A DNA stretch of 64,000 nucleotides. It comes from SMYC01 sp963578475 (lineage in GTDB: Bacteria > Acidobacteriota > Vicinamibacteria > Marinacidobacterales > SMYC01). Made by a program: the position numbers and the translations under genes. The stretch lies in contig CAUZCL010000014.1 in NCBI GenBank assembly GCA_963578475.1, forward strand, positions 41,099 to 105,098. The letters are read 5' to 3'. The notes beneath the pieces were generated by a model. The model was given only the letters and a program-made list of their open reading frames with translations, did not search any database and was not told the origin of the DNA. Shown here piece by piece: positions 63,398 to 64,000 of the stretch. The first letter of the stretch is position 1, and every line of letters begins with the position of its first letter.

Positions 63398-64000
63398 TGA
63401 GCGATGAAGCTGACGCCGATGTTGATATCCAGCGCGAAAGTGTTTTTGGTCGATTGCCGCTTCTTATTGGTGAGCGTGAATACGGCACGTTAGGCGCCCA
63501 CGGAACCTGCTTCGCTTACTCCGTCGCCACGTGGTGCTTTCTAACGGGAGCCTACGCGGCAGAGCTCGTGGGCGCCGTTCAGGGGCTCGTTTGTCTGGTC
63601 GCAGGCAACCTCATCGGCGTCTTCCTCACAACGATGCCGCTTTCGCTCGGATGCCAGCGATACGGTCTCGAGCAAATCGATTTCTGCAAGCCGTCTTTCG
63701 GCCAACGCGGCGCCAAATTGCTCCTCATCTTCTACCTCGTGAACCTCATCGGTTGGTCCGGGCTCATCCTCGTCATGTTTGGCAACGGCATCTTCAATAT
63801 CGCCGTGGCGCTCGGCTTCGCGCCCGGCCGAGGGGTCGTCGGCGCCGGGGTCGCCGTCGGGCTCGGATTGGCTTATTGGATCGCTATACGCGGCGTTCGT
63901 TTGCTCAACATCTTCAACACGATCATCGCTCCGGGTTTGGTTTTCTTGGTCCTGTTCATGTTCGTCATGCTTCTGCGCACCTACGGTTGGGAGGCAATTG
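63397..64000 (+). CDS. NCS1/cytosine-permease-like transporter, N-terminal part (runs off the window edge)
   Basis: The ATG at 63397 overlaps the previous stop. About 200 residues are visible: a soluble start (MSDEADADVDIQRESVFGRLP) and several membrane helices (TCFAYSVATWCFLTGAYAAE, LVCLVAGNLIGVFLTTMPL, LLLIFYLVNLIGWSGLILVM and others) with the NCS1-like spacing of a nucleobase or related cation symporter. The C-terminal half lies outside the window, so the substrate-binding residues cannot be judged. Confidence 0.7.
   Translation, partial: MSDEADADVDIQRESVFGRLPLLIGEREYGTLGAHGTCFAYSVATWCFLTGAYAAELVGAVQGLVCLVAGNLIGVFLTTMPLSLGCQRYGLEQIDFCKPSFGQRGAKLLLIFYLVNLIGWSGLILVMFGNGIFNIAVALGFAPGRGVVGAGVAVGLGLAYWIAIRGVRLLNIFNTIIAPGLVFLVLFMFVMLLRTYGWEAI

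Overview
The window is GC-rich, densely coded, Gram-negative chromosomal DNA. Several features fit an Acidobacteriota-like free-living heterotroph: two lipopolysaccharide core glycosyltransferase genes, many exported M18, M20, M28, S9 and amidohydrolase-type enzymes, Tat-exported redox enzymes, and a periplasmic quinohemoprotein pathway. That placement is inference from gene content only; there is no rRNA or other firm phylogenetic marker here. TTG and GTG starts are common, and ATGA overlaps tie many genes into operons.

Layout. 1-10.6 kb: proS (partial), an exported serine hydrolase, a methyltransferase, a metallo-beta-lactamase-fold lipoprotein, an M28/M18 peptidase pair (the M28 gene has an in-frame amber codon), an SDR oxidoreductase, an NRAMP-like transporter without the usual metal-site residues, and a decayed blaI-blaR1 locus joined to an M20 peptidase stub. 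10.6-18.3 kb: tadA, tRNA-Ser(CGA), a SNF2 helicase/SWIM protein pair, a rhomboid protease, two tandem PilZ-like proteins, a carA stub, DoxX and a broken receiver-like gene. 18.4-22.1 kb: argG-argH behind a palindromic operator-like site, then a heptosyltransferase. 22.1-28.8 kb: a mobile-element graveyard with a duplicated gene junction, two oppositely oriented IS91-family remnants and an internally deleted integrase-type IS around a glycosyltransferase, a DUF885-like protein and a degenerate M20-like lipoprotein. 29-36.7 kb: a Gld-type ABC operon (ATPase, GldF-GldG fusion, DUF4340), a frameshifted lipoprotein, a DHH phosphoesterase and a BON protein. 36.7-45.5 kb: a phosphatase stub, an S9 peptidase, a GMC dehydrogenase with its small subunit, a frameshifted PEGA protein, an amidohydrolase and an exported AlgH-like protein.

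45.6-54.2 kb holds the most notable system: a complete minus-strand qhp cluster for quinohemoprotein amine dehydrogenase. Gene order is qhpG (flavin monooxygenase), qhpA (diheme alpha subunit), qhpD (radical SAM cross-linker), qhpC (quinone-bearing gamma subunit), qhpB (beta-propeller subunit), qhpF (ABC exporter), two overlapping tiny unknown ORFs, and qhpE (subtilisin-like leader peptidase). In the known pathway QhpD installs thioether bonds in QhpC, QhpG oxidises the tryptophan, QhpE removes the leader, QhpF exports the subunit, and QhpA/B/C assemble in the periplasm to deaminate primary amines. The two small ORFs are the least explained part.

54.2-64 kb: decayed metallophosphoesterase and PPIase genes, a regulator-modB-modC molybdate-type operon without modA, a sodium-solute symporter with a small membrane partner, a truncated AhpD-like gene, a PD40 propeller protein, a Tat-exported PLP lyase, a GNAT acetyltransferase and the start of an NCS1-type permease. 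At least thirteen genes in the window are broken. Several are clean truncations that base-level sequencing error cannot explain, so real gene decay is part of the picture.
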